Assembly: GCF_017573465.1 (NCBI RefSeq)
Contig: NZ_JAGEPF010000005.1
Span: 343,215-407,214 of the forward strand
Origin: Actinomadura violacea
Lineage (GTDB): Bacteria; Actinomycetota; Actinomycetes; Streptosporangiales; Streptosporangiaceae
Length of the DNA: 64,000 bases
Reading direction: 5' to 3'
Shown here: positions 8,668 through 16,715 of the stretch, piece by piece
Numbering within the stretch: position 1 is the first letter of the stretch
Layout: every line of letters begins with the position of its first letter
Translations under genes and position numbers: made by a program
The notes under the pieces: generated by a model
Told to the model about the DNA's origin: nothing
The model's input: only the letters and a program-made list of their open reading frames with translations
Database searches by the model: none

Positions 8668-8696
8668 CTTCAATCCGAATCCAGGTCAACTAGAAT
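8668..8696 (+). promoter_or_regulatory. Promoter of the marR gene, likely leaderless
   Basis: A good -10 hexamer TAGAAT (8691-8696) ends six bases before the marR ATG at 8703, with a poor -35 (CTTCAA, 8668-8673) 17 bp upstream. There is no ribosome site before the ATG. This is the pattern of leaderless mRNAs common in actinobacteria. TTGAAC (8616-8621) and GTTCAA (8644-8649) form a widely spaced dyad nearby that could be a MarR operator. Confidence 0.5.
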
Positions 8697-8702
8697 CACG
8701 CC

Positions 8703-9164
8703 ATGACGGACACGGGGGACGCCCTCGATCCCGCCGAGCTGCGCGCCTGGACGGCCTTCCTGGCCGCCGGCCACCTGCTCGACCACGAGATCGAACGCCA
8801 GCTCAAGCGCGACGGCGGGCTGTCGCACGCCGAGTTCGAGGTGCTGGTGCGGCTGCGCCGGGCGGGCGGCGGCCGGCTGCGCATGTCCGACCTCGCGCGC
8901 GAGGTGATGATCTCCAAGAGCCGGCTCACCTACCAGGTCGGCCGCCTGGAGCAGGCGGGCCTGGTCCGGCGGACCGGCTGCGAGTCCGACCGGCGCTCGG
9001 TGTGGGCGGAGCTCACCGAGGCCGGCGCCGCGGCCCTCGACCGCGTCCGCCCCGGGCACCGCAGAGTCGTCCGGGAGGCCCTCATCGACGTCCTCACCCC
9101 CGAGGAGATCGAGCTGCTCGGCGACGCCCTCACCCGCGTCGGCGACCGGCTCCGGACCCGCTGA
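8703..9164 (+). CDS. MarR-family transcriptional regulator
   Basis: 153-residue winged-helix regulator. The core shows the MarR order: dimerising N-terminal helix, HAEFEVLVRLRRAGGGRLRMSDLA, recognition region MISKSRLTYQVGRLEQAGLVRR, and the wing CESDRRSVWAELTEAG. Proteins of this type usually repress a divergent gene and release DNA on binding a phenolic or oxidised ligand. Here the divergent neighbour is the DoxX membrane protein gene. The ATG at 8703 directly follows a -10 box, implying leaderless translation. Confidence 0.9.
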   Translation: MTDTGDALDPAELRAWTAFLAAGHLLDHEIERQLKRDGGLSHAEFEVLVRLRRAGGGRLRMSDLAREVMISKSRLTYQVGRLEQAGLVRRTGCESDRRSVWAELTEAGAAALDRVRPGHRRVVREALIDVLTPEEIELLGDALTRVGDRLRTR

Positions 9165-9221
9165 CCGCCGGGCCGCCCGGCGGGGTTCCCAGGCCGCCGC
9201 GGTGCTGCGACGCTCGTACAT

Positions 9222-10316
9222 ATGCAGGACTTCGGCGGCACCGTGGACCGGTCACCGGCGCGCGTGGTGCGGCCGCGCAGCGCCGACGACGTCGCCGAGG
9301 CGCTGCGGGAGGCGCTGGCACGACGCCTGGACGCGGTGCCGCGCGGATGCGGGCACTCGACGTTCGGGCAGTCGCTGACCGGCGGCATCAGCCTCGACAT
9401 GCGCGGCATCGCCGGCGTCGAGGACGTCGCCTCCGGGCACGCGGTCGCCGGGGCCGGGACGACCTGGCGCGAGGTTCTGGCGGCGACGCTGCCGCACCGC
9501 CGCGTCCCGCCCGTCCTGACCGACTTCCTCGACGTCACCGTCGGCGGGACGATCTCGGCGGGCGGCGTCGGCGGCACCTCCCACCTGCACGGGACGCAGG
9601 CCGACAACGTCCTCGCCCTCGACGTCGTGACCGGCGGGCGCGTCGTCACGTGCTCGCCGCGGGTCCGGGCGGGGCTGTTCGACGCGGTCCGGGGCGGGCT
9701 CGGGCGGCATGGCGTGATCACGGGTGCGACGCTGCGCCTCGTCCCGGCCCCGGAACGGGTACTGGCCTGCACCATCCCGTGCCGAGACGCGGACGACCTG
9801 CTGCGGACGCAGTGCGGGGTCGCGGCCGACGACGTCTCTGGCCGGGCCAAGCCGTCTCAGGACGGGTGGCGGTACGAGGTCAAGGCCACCCTGTACCGGG
9901 ACGGCCCGGTCCCGCCGGGCACGACCGAGACCGAGGAACCGCCCTTCCTCGCGTTCGCCGACCGGATGCGTCCCGACGTCGAGGAGCTGGTCGCGCTCGG
10001 CGAGTGGGCGCGGCCGCACCCGTGGGCGATGGTGTTCCTGCCCCGGGACCGTGCCGCCGACGTCATCGAAGCCACGCTCAAGGAGATGACGCCGCACGAC
10101 CTCGGGCTCAGCGGCGTCATCCTGGTCAAAGCACTGCGCATCGGGCACGTGCCGATGCTCGCCGCTCCCCCGGACCCGGTCCTGTTCAGCGTCCTGAAGA
10201 CCGCCTCACCCGGCTGCGCGCCCGTCCCGGACATGCTCGCCGCCAACCGCGCCCTGCTCGACCGGGCCCGCGCCGCGGGCGGCACCGAGTACGGGGTCGG
10301 CGCGATTCCGGACTGA
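9222..10316 (+). CDS. FAD-linked oxidase, cytokinin-dehydrogenase-like
   Basis: 364-residue flavoprotein of the PCMH/VAO fold. The motif RGCGHSTFGQSLTGG near residue 45 contains the GHS histidine that in cytokinin dehydrogenases and related oxidases binds FAD covalently, and DFLDVTVGGTISAGGVGGTS matches the second FAD-contacting stretch. No secretion signal is seen. The protein is shorter than most relatives, with a compact substrate domain, so the substrate is unknown. It follows the marR gene on the same strand after 57 bp but need not belong to that regulon. Confidence 0.8.
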   Translation: MQDFGGTVDRSPARVVRPRSADDVAEALREALARRLDAVPRGCGHSTFGQSLTGGISLDMRGIAGVEDVASGHAVAGAGTTWREVLAATLPHRRVPPVLTDFLDVTVGGTISAGGVGGTSHLHGTQADNVLALDVVTGGRVVTCSPRVRAGLFDAVRGGLGRHGVITGATLRLVPAPERVLACTIPCRDADDLLRTQCGVAADDVSGRAKPSQDGWRYEVKATLYRDGPVPPGTTETEEPPFLAFADRMRPDVEELVALGEWARPHPWAMVFLPRDRAADVIEATLKEMTPHDLGLSGVILVKALRIGHVPMLAAPPDPVLFSVLKTASPGCAPVPDMLAANRALLDRARAAGGTEYGVGAIPD

Positions 10317-10428
10317 TTTCCGGCCCGTGCGATGAGTTTCCGGCGGTCCGCAGGTCTACCCCCGATGTCGCGAACGCGACGCGGCGCGGCGGGCCGCGGG
10401 GGCCCCGCCGCACGGCCGCGCCGGACGG

Positions 10429-11013
10429 TCAGGCGACCACCGGATAGGCCGACTGGAAGGCCAGGCGGCGGTCCGCGCCAGCGGCGAGGCGGTCGCAGAC
10501 GTCGTCGAGCCCCATGAAGACCTCCCACCTCTCGGCACCGGACGCGGCGGCCAGCACGTCCACGACGCATTCCTCCAGGTCCGGAACGCGTTTGGCCTTC
10601 CAGACCTTGTCGGCGAGGCTGACGAGCAGGTCGTCGGCGCCGATGCCGGGGGCGTCCCAGGACGCGTGGGTGCGGGCGAAGCGCGCCAGCCGCTCCTCGA
10701 AATCGCGTTCACGGAGCAGCGCGTGCCCTGCGGCCTCGTGCCGCGAACCGGGTCCCGACAACTCCTCCGGATGCACCGCCTTGCCGATGTCGTGGGTCGC
10801 CGCGCCGAACAGCACGGCGTCGGCGTCCACGGCGAGCGCCGGATACCGGTCGGCCACCCAGGCGAGGAGCTCGGCGGCGACATCGTGGACGGCGCGCAGA
10901 TGCGCCGCCAGGCGGGGCGGCGCGTCAAGGTCCTCCAGCAGGCGGGCGGCCTCGTCCGGCAGCGGCCGCGGTCCAGGGTCGGTGAGGGCGCGCCGCAGGG
11001 CGTCGGACGGCAC
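10429..11013 (-). CDS. HD-domain phosphohydrolase-like protein
   Basis: 194-residue protein with an HD metal-binding pattern: HLRAVHDVA, then the paired residues in FGAATHDIGKAVHPEEL, and SLADKVWKAKR further on. HD proteins hydrolyse phosphate bonds in nucleotides or related molecules; the substrate is unknown. The GTG at 11013 lies two bases past the stop of the upstream YbaK-type gene, so the two are almost certainly co-translated. The frame continues upstream inside that gene but is not used. Confidence 0.75.
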   Translation of the reverse strand: MPSDALRRALTDPGPRPLPDEAARLLEDLDAPPRLAAHLRAVHDVAAELLAWVADRYPALAVDADAVLFGAATHDIGKAVHPEELSGPGSRHEAAGHALLRERDFEERLARFARTHASWDAPGIGADDLLVSLADKVWKAKRVPDLEECVVDVLAAASGAERWEVFMGLDDVCDRLAAGADRRLAFQSAYPVVA

Positions 11014-11015
11014 GG

Positions 11016-11534
11016 CTACTGGGCCAGGGCGATGACCTCGGCGCCCGGCAGCGCCGCGAGCGCCTTGCCAGGCAGGAGGATCTTGGACTTGCGCAGGCCG
11101 CTGCCGATCACGACGCGGGGCGCGGCGGCGACCGCCTCGTCCACCAGGACCGGCCAGCCGGCCGGCAGCCCGACCGGGGTGATCCCGCCGTACTCCATGC
11201 CGGTGAGCGAGGTCGCCTGGTCCATCGGCGCGAACGAGACCTTGCGGGCGCCGAGATGCTTGCGGACGACGCCGTTCACGTCGGCGCGGTCCGTCGCGAG
11301 CACCATGCACGCCGCATAGGTGACCTCGCCGCCGCGCTTCGCCGCGACGACGACGCAGTTCGCGCTGACCTCCAGGGGCACGTCGTAGCGCTCGCAGAAC
11401 GCCGCAGTGTCCGCGAGCTCCGGATCGATCTCGGCCGCCTCAGCGTCCGGGACGCCGCCGATCGCGGCCGTCACCGGTTCCGCCAGCAGGTCCGTCCGCC
11501 CGGCGGCCGGTTCCCAGTCGAGCTTGCCGACCAT
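11016..11534 (-). CDS. YbaK/EbsC-family aminoacyl-tRNA deacylase
   Basis: 172-residue protein of the YbaK/ProXp editing fold, which clears mischarged tRNAs (for example Cys- or Ala-tRNAPro) in the cytoplasm. The core NCVVVAAKRGGEVTYAACMV, then DVNGVVRKHLGARKVSFA and MEYGGITPVGLP, follows the family closely. The ATG at 11534 was preferred over the upstream in-frame ATG because GGAGGAGAGG lies just before it. It is the first gene of a two-gene operon with the HD-domain protein. Confidence 0.85.
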   Translation of the reverse strand: MVGKLDWEPAAGRTDLLAEPVTAAIGGVPDAEAAEIDPELADTAAFCERYDVPLEVSANCVVVAAKRGGEVTYAACMVLATDRADVNGVVRKHLGARKVSFAPMDQATSLTGMEYGGITPVGLPAGWPVLVDEAVAAAPRVVIGSGLRKSKILLPGKALAALPGAEVIALAQ

Positions 11535-11561
11535 GGTCCTCTCCTCCCGTCTCACCGGCTC

Positions 11562-12206
11562 TCAGGAGCCGAGGTAGCGCAGCACCGCCAGCACGCGGCG
11601 GCTGTAGCCGGACGCGTGCGACAGGTCCAGCTTGTCGAAGATCGCGTTGACGTGCTTCTCCACCGCGCTCTGCGAGATGTGCAGGTGCGCGGCGATCGAG
11701 GCGTTCGTGTGGCCCTGGGCCATGTGGTCGAGGACGTCGCGCTCGCGCGGCGTCAACCGGGACAGCGGGTCGGCGTGCGTGCTGTGCGCCAGCAGCCGCC
11801 GTACCACCTCCGGATCGAACGCGGCACCGCCGGCGCCGACCCGGTCCAGCGCGTCCAGGAACTCCTCGACCTGCGCGACCCGGTCCTTCAGCAGGTACCC
11901 GACCCCGCCGGTGTCCGCGGTGATCAGCTCGGCGGCGTAGCGCTTCTCGACGTACTGTGACAGCACGAGCACGCCGACGTCCGGCCACCGGCGCCGGATC
12001 TCCAGCGCGGCGCGCAGGCCCTCGTCGGTGTGCGTCGGCGGCATCCGGACGTCCACGACGACCACGTCCGGGGGCCGCTCGGCGACCGCCGCGAGCAGCG
12101 CGCCACCGTCGCCGACCGCCGCCGCGACCTCGTGGCCCTCCTCGGCGAGCAGCCGCACCAGGCCCTCGCGCAGCAGCGTGGAGTCCTCCGCCAGCATCAC
12201 CCGCAC
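11562..12206 (-). CDS. NarL/LuxR-type response regulator
   Basis: 214-residue two-component regulator. The receiver domain has acidic residues in MLAEDST, the phospho-acceptor aspartate in VVVVDVRMPP and the lysine in YLLKDRV. The C-terminal LuxR-type HTH is LTPRERDVLDHMAQGHTNASIA followed by SAVEKHVNAIFDKL. The GTG at 12206 starts inside the last codons of the kinase gene (10-bp overlap), so the pair is translationally coupled. With the DedA gene it forms a three-gene operon. The target genes are not indicated. Confidence 0.92.
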   Translation of the reverse strand: MRVMLAEDSTLLREGLVRLLAEEGHEVAAAVGDGGALLAAVAERPPDVVVVDVRMPPTHTDEGLRAALEIRRRWPDVGVLVLSQYVEKRYAAELITADTGGVGYLLKDRVAQVEEFLDALDRVGAGGAAFDPEVVRRLLAHSTHADPLSRLTPRERDVLDHMAQGHTNASIAAHLHISQSAVEKHVNAIFDKLDLSHASGYSRRVLAVLRYLGS

Positions 12207-13381
12207 GGCAGCTCCGCGGTGATCACCGTGGGCCCGCCGGGCGGGCTGTGCACGGCGAACGTCCCGTCCAGCGCGGCGACGCGCCGCGCCAGCCCGGCGA
12301 GCCCGCCGCCGGTCGGGTCGGCCCCGCCCGTCCCGTCGTCCTCGATGCGCACGCCGATCATTGTCCCGGATCCGGCGACCTCCACGCGTACCCGGCGGGC
12401 GCCCGAATGCTTCGCGGCGTTCGTGACGGCCTCGCAGACCACGAAGTACGCGGCGGTCTCGACCGCGTGCGGCGGCCGCCCCGGCACGTCGTAGCCGATC
12501 GCCACGGGGACCGCGGACCGCTCGGCCACCGACTCCAGCGCGACTTGCAGGCCCTCGCCGTCCAGCGCCGCCGGGTAGACGCGCCAGGTGACCTCGCGGA
12601 GGTCCGCAAGGGCGCGCTGCGACTCCTCGTGCGCCTGCCTCAGCAGGTCGGACGCCTTCTCCTGGTCGCCGGCGCGGCGGGCGCGGCCGATCAGCATGCC
12701 GAGCGCGACCAGCCGCTGCTGCACCCCGTCGTGCAGGTCCCGCTCGATGCGGCGGCGCTCGTCGTCCACCGCGTCGACGACCTCCGCGCGGGTCACCGAC
12801 AGCTGCGCGATCCGCCGCTCGTACTCGGCGAGCGGGCTCGGGCCGAGGCAGCGGCGCGCCACCGCCCGCTCCAGCGCCGCCACCCCGACCAGCCCCTGGA
12901 CTGCCAGGAACAGGAGCACCAGCCCGGCGATCGCCGTGTACAGGACGATCCACCACGCGGGCCGGATGCCGTCCAGGTAGTCGCCGGTGATCCACCAGCT
13001 CACCGCGAGTTCCACGCCGATCTCGACGCCGTAGGCGATGAGCCCGATGATCACGCCGCCGAGCAGCCCGACCGGCACCCGCAGCACCAGGTAGGCCAGC
13101 GCCCGCAGCGGCCCGTACTCGGCCGCGCCCGTCTCCCCCAGCAGCGCCAGGCGGCGCCGCTCCAGCTCGGTGAGGCGGCGCGCGCCGTCCGCGACGACCC
13201 GCGGCACCGCCCGCTGCCCGCGCGAGAAGGCCAGCGCGTACGCCATCAGCAGCGCCGCCGCCGCGAGCAGCACGATCTCCATGACGGCGGTGAACGCGCC
13301 GAGGAGCAGCCCGGCGGCGGCCCGCGCCGCCGCGCGCACACCGCGCCGCAGTACGCGCGCGTCGTCAGAAGGGTCGGTCAC
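12197..13381 (-). CDS. Membrane sensor histidine kinase (HisKA_3/NarL-DesK type)
   Basis: 394-residue kinase with about four N-terminal membrane helices, the phospho-acceptor histidine in RIERDLHDGVQQRLVALGM, and an ATPase domain with N-box CEAVTNAAKHSG and glycine loop GGGLAGLARRV. It phosphorylates the response regulator encoded next to it. The GTG at 13381 was chosen: it overlaps the 3' end of the DedA gene by 17 bp, and the predicted protein then begins just ahead of the first helix. The frame runs further upstream only because it crosses the repeat tail of the DedA gene. No extracellular sensor domain is evident, so the membrane part probably senses. Confidence 0.9.
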   Translation of the reverse strand: MTDPSDDARVLRRGVRAAARAAAGLLLGAFTAVMEIVLLAAAALLMAYALAFSRGQRAVPRVVADGARRLTELERRRLALLGETGAAEYGPLRALAYLVLRVPVGLLGGVIIGLIAYGVEIGVELAVSWWITGDYLDGIRPAWWIVLYTAIAGLVLLFLAVQGLVGVAALERAVARRCLGPSPLAEYERRIAQLSVTRAEVVDAVDDERRRIERDLHDGVQQRLVALGMLIGRARRAGDQEKASDLLRQAHEESQRALADLREVTWRVYPAALDGEGLQVALESVAERSAVPVAIGYDVPGRPPHAVETAAYFVVCEAVTNAAKHSGARRVRVEVAGSGTMIGVRIEDDGTGGADPTGGGLAGLARRVAALDGTFAVHSPPGGPTVITAELPCG

Positions 13382-14405
13382 GTTCGAATTCTCGCGCCTG
13401 CCGCTGCTCGCTCGCGCGCCCACCTTCATACGGCCGAGCGTTCCCGTACTGCTGAGCGTTCCCGTACGGCTGGGCGCTTTCGTAAGGCTGGGCGCTTTCG
13501 TAAGGCTGGGCGCTTTCGTAAGGCTGGGCGCTTTCGTAAGGCTGGGCATTGGTGAACGGCCGGGCGCTTCCCTGCGGCTGCGGGTTGCCGTACGACTGGG
13601 CGTTGCCATACGACTGGGGGTTTCCGTAGGGCTGAGCGCCTTCGTAGGGCTGCGCGCTTCCATAAGGCTGAGCGCCTGAGTACGGCTGAGCGCTTCCGTA
13701 GGGCTGGTGGGGTTGCGGGGTCGGGGGCGTCTGCGGGGCGTCGGACGGGGCGCGGCGTGCCTTGACGATGCGGACCGCTACGAAGGCGAGCACCGCGACG
13801 GCCACGATCGCGACCACGGCCTTGGAGTAGACGCCGACGTAGTCCTGGACGGACGTCCAGTTGTCGCCGAGCCAGTACCCGGCCAGCACGAACACGGTGT
13901 TCCACAGCAGGCTGCCCACGGTGGTGTAGAGCAGGAACGTCGTCATCCGCATCCGCTCCAGGCCCGCCGGGACGGAGATCAGGCTGCGGAAGATCGGGAT
14001 CATCCGGCCGAAGAACACCGCCTTGCCGCCGTGCCGGGCGAACCACGCCTCCGTGCGGTCGAGGTCGGACAGCTTCACCAACGGCAGCCACGCGACGAGC
14101 GCGCGGATCCGGTCGCGGCCGATCAGCGCGCCGATGCCGTAGAGCGCCAGCGCGCCGGCGACCGAGCCCAGCGTCGTCCAGACGAGGGCGGCGGCGAGGC
14201 TCATCCGGCCCTGCGCGGCGGTGAACCCGGCGAGCGGGAGGATCACCTCGCTCGGCAGCGGCGGGAACAGGTTCTCCAGTGCGATGGCCGCCCCGGCGCC
14301 GGGGGCGCCGAGCTGCTCCATCAGGTGCGTGGCCCATCCGGTGACGCCTCCGGACGGCGCGTCCCCGGCCGCCGCGGACGCCATCGCGTACGTCGTCTCG
14401 ATCAT
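13365..14405 (-). CDS. DedA/SNARE-associated membrane protein with a Tyr/Gln/Pro-rich repeat tail
   Basis: 346 residues. The first 215 or so are a DedA-family membrane protein (ENLFPPLPSEVILPLAGF, FGRMIPIFRSLISVPAGL), a family linked to lipid transport across the membrane and envelope homeostasis. The remaining 120 or so residues are a cytoplasmic low-complexity tail of about 20 QPY-containing hexamers, including four exact AQPYES copies encoded by an 18-bp tandem repeat. The ATG at 14405 gives a normal DedA N-terminus. It is first in an operon with a sensor kinase and response regulator, which suggests an envelope-stress function. Confidence 0.88.
   Translation of the reverse strand: MIETTYAMASAAAGDAPSGGVTGWATHLMEQLGAPGAGAAIALENLFPPLPSEVILPLAGFTAAQGRMSLAAALVWTTLGSVAGALALYGIGALIGRDRIRALVAWLPLVKLSDLDRTEAWFARHGGKAVFFGRMIPIFRSLISVPAGLERMRMTTFLLYTTVGSLLWNTVFVLAGYWLGDNWTSVQDYVGVYSKAVVAIVAVAVLAFVAVRIVKARRAPSDAPQTPPTPQPHQPYGSAQPYSGAQPYGSAQPYEGAQPYGNPQSYGNAQSYGNPQPQGSARPFTNAQPYESAQPYESAQPYESAQPYESAQPYGNAQQYGNARPYEGGRASEQRQAREFERDRPF
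13468..13539. repeat. Four perfect 18-bp tandem repeats in the DedA tail
   Basis: Four identical 18-bp units run without interruption from 13468 to 13539, in frame within the DedA gene (six codons, AQPYES on the minus strand), flanked by degenerate copies over about 13430-13710. Unit length is a multiple of three, so copy-number change would lengthen or shorten the tail without a frameshift. Confidence 0.9.
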
Positions 14406-14633
14406 GCCTTCGACGCTAGGAACCGGGCGCGGCGGCCACCATGGAGCGCACCGCCGGGCCGTCCGGCCGCGCACCGCACCCGCGCCCTGTGGAAAACCGC
14501 ACCCCCGGCCGCCGCGACAGTGCGGGCAAAGCCGTGAAAACCCCGCCGGGGGCGGCGATTCGGCCTAATCTTGGGCCACCTCGTCCCGCCCCGAACGCGT
14601 CCGCCGCGGGGGCCAACGGAAGGAGCCGCACGC

Positions 14634-15449
14634 GTGGCCGACGAACTCCCGGAGAGCGCGCCCCCCGGCATCGACACCTCCACCCCGACGTTCGCGCGCG
14701 TGTACGACTACTTCCTCGGCGGCAAGGACAACTTCGCCGCCGACCGCGAGGTGGCCGACATGGTGATGCAGCTCGTCCCCGAGGCGCCGGTCGTCGCGCA
14801 GGGCAACCGGGTCGCGATCGGGCGCGCGGTCGCCTACATGGCGGGCGAGCTCGGGATCGACCAGTTCGTGGACATCGGGTCGGGGCTCCCGACGTCGTCC
14901 AACGTGCACCAGTTCGCCCGGTCGGCGAACCCGGACGCGCGGGTGGTGTACGTCGACAACGACCCGATCGTGCTGGCGCACGGCCGGGCGCTGCTCACCG
15001 AGCAGGGCGTCGCGACGTTCATCCAGGGCGACCTGTACGAGCCGGAGAAGATCTTCAACGACCCGGCGCTGGCCGGGCTGATCGACCTCGGCCGGCCGGT
15101 CGGGCTGATCCTCGCCGCGATCATCCACCACGTCCCGGACGAGCGGGACCCGGCCGCGGTGGTGGGGGCGCTGCACCCGTTCCTGCCGGCCGGCAGCCAC
15201 GTCATCCTCACGCACCTGCACGACTCGGGCGACGACCCGCGGGTCGAGGAGGCCAAGCGGATCCTGCAGTCGGGGCTCGGCGGCTCCTACTTCCGGCACT
15301 CTTCGCGGATCGAGGGGTTCATGGAGGGGCTGACGATCCTGGAGCCGGGCGTGGCGAACGTGACGGAGTGGCGTCCGAACGGTCCCAAGGGCCCGCTGGA
15401 GCACCCGCTGCACGCCCAGATGGTGGCCGTGATGGGGCGCAAGGATTGA
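14634..15449 (+). CDS. SAM-dependent methyltransferase of the DUF574/PF04672 family
   Basis: 271 residues, the usual size for this actinomycete-specific family. Marks are the N-terminal FARVYDYFLGGKDNFAADR, the SAM-binding region FVDIGSGLPT, the acidic loop VYVDNDPIVLAHGRALL, and ILAAIIHHVPD. Family members methylate unknown small molecules or proteins and occur in many copies per genome. The GTG at 14634 is preceded by AAGGAG at correct spacing. Divergent from the DedA operon; no substrate clue nearby. Confidence 0.9.
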   Translation: MADELPESAPPGIDTSTPTFARVYDYFLGGKDNFAADREVADMVMQLVPEAPVVAQGNRVAIGRAVAYMAGELGIDQFVDIGSGLPTSSNVHQFARSANPDARVVYVDNDPIVLAHGRALLTEQGVATFIQGDLYEPEKIFNDPALAGLIDLGRPVGLILAAIIHHVPDERDPAAVVGALHPFLPAGSHVILTHLHDSGDDPRVEEAKRILQSGLGGSYFRHSSRIEGFMEGLTILEPGVANVTEWRPNGPKGPLEHPLHAQMVAVMGRKD

Positions 15450-15733
15450 TCAACGGAACTGCACCGGAGGGAGGGCCGGATTCAGCGGAGAGTGAAACCG
15501 GCGGCGCCGCCGGCGGGGGCTCCGCGACGCTCGGACGCCCCGATTCCGCAGGCCGTACGGGTTCCGGACGCTCGGCGAGACGGGTTTCGGACACCGGACC
15601 GTTCATGATCGCGATGAAGATTCTTTTCTGATCGACTTTTCCGTTAAGAGCCTTTCTTGTACCGTTCGCAGGGTTTTGTGAAGTGAATTCATGATCGGAC
15701 TTTCCCGCCACAAGATCATGTAAGGACGCCGCG

Positions 15734-16231
15734 ATGCCCCTGGCGACTGGCCTGGCAGCGGCCGCGCTCCTCGGCCTGCTGACCCTGCTGGCCACCGCGC
15801 GGCGCTCCAGGCGCCGACACCGACCGCGCGACGAGCACCCCGAGTCGCTGACGGCCGTGCTCGCCCCCGGAGAGGAGGAGTACCTGGCCTGGCTGGCCGA
15901 CCACTGCTGGCCCGGCGACGAGTACCTCGACCTCGAGCACGAGTGGCGGGACGAACTGGGCCTCCCCGACCCGGCGGAGCACTACGAGTCGCCGCTGTGC
16001 CCGCAGTGCGACCGGCGCTGCGAGGACGTCTGGCCGTGCCCGAACTGCGGCCGGCTGCTGCATTCCTCCTGCGGACACGGGATGCGGCGCCGGTGGGTCG
16101 ACCGGCCGTACCGGGCGCACGGCATGAACTCCGAGGCGGTCATCGCCGAGTGGATCTGCACCGGATGCCTGTCGGTGGTCGGTCTCGACGTCGACCACGG
16201 CGGCGAACCGGACGAGGGGCTTCTGCGCTGA
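15734..16231 (+). CDS. Membrane-anchored small protein with zinc-ribbon-like C-terminus
   Basis: 165 residues with one N-terminal membrane helix (residues about 3-21) followed by a basic stretch, so the bulk should be cytoplasmic. A middle segment contains HPES, EEEYLAWLAD and WPGDEYLDLEHEW. The C-terminal part has cysteines in the pattern LCPQCDRRC, PCPNCG, SSCGHG and ICTGC, which looks like a zinc-binding ribbon. The middle segment recurs in the protein at 19673-19987, which lacks the cysteines. The ATG at 15734 follows AAGGA. I do not recognise a named family. The 284 bp upstream hold no convincing gene. Confidence 0.7.
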   Translation: MPLATGLAAAALLGLLTLLATARRSRRRHRPRDEHPESLTAVLAPGEEEYLAWLADHCWPGDEYLDLEHEWRDELGLPDPAEHYESPLCPQCDRRCEDVWPCPNCGRLLHSSCGHGMRRRWVDRPYRAHGMNSEAVIAEWICTGCLSVVGLDVDHGGEPDEGLLR

Positions 16232-16369
16232 ACGTCCCGATGTGCCCCAACTTGTCCGGCGGCACACGCGACGAACAGTAAAGAATCCCCCATCCACTTG
16301 CATATTTCGGACGAACGGCGGCAGGCTTCCACTATGTCCTTAATCACAGGGACGTTCGTGGAGGAACCC

Positions 16370-16579
16370 GTGACCGATCAACGCGCACCGTCCTGCCCGC
16401 ACCAGCCGCCGTGCCCCCGGCCCGACGCGCTGGACCGCGAGGCCGCGAGAACCGTCGCCGCCCACCCGGAGCAGGGCTGGAGCCTGCTCTGCAACGGCAT
16501 CGTCGTCTTCGAGGACACCGGCGAACTGCTGCCCGACGGCCGCGTGATCGCCCCGCACCGTCCGACGACCGCCGTCTAG
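16370..16579 (+). CDS. DUF5999 family small protein
   Basis: 69-residue soluble protein matching a small family common in Streptomyces and relatives: CPHQPPCPRPDALDREAAR, then HPEQGWSLLCNGIVVFEDTG and LLPDGRVIAPHRP. The conserved cysteines and histidine in the first third could bind metal, but no function is known. The GTG at 16370 is chosen because GGAGGAA precedes it; the frame upstream is not family-like. Confidence 0.85.
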   Translation: MTDQRAPSCPHQPPCPRPDALDREAARTVAAHPEQGWSLLCNGIVVFEDTGELLPDGRVIAPHRPTTAV

Positions 16580-16715
16580 CGGCGCCGCGCGGCCCGCGGG
16601 CGCCCCGCGCCTCCTCCCCGCACCCGCCCGCAGGGCCGCTACAGCGCCGTTCCGGCGGCCGGCTCCGACGCACGGCGCGCCGGACGGCCGGTCATCCGGC
16701 GCGCGCCCGCGCCGG

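Noticed and set aside
13430..13710. Possible CRISPR-like repeat array
   Set aside because: The repeats are contiguous 18-bp units without spacers and encode an in-frame protein tail.
15603..15631. Tiny frame MIAMKILF before the zinc-ribbon-like gene
   Set aside because: Too short, no ribosome site and no overlap with the downstream start.
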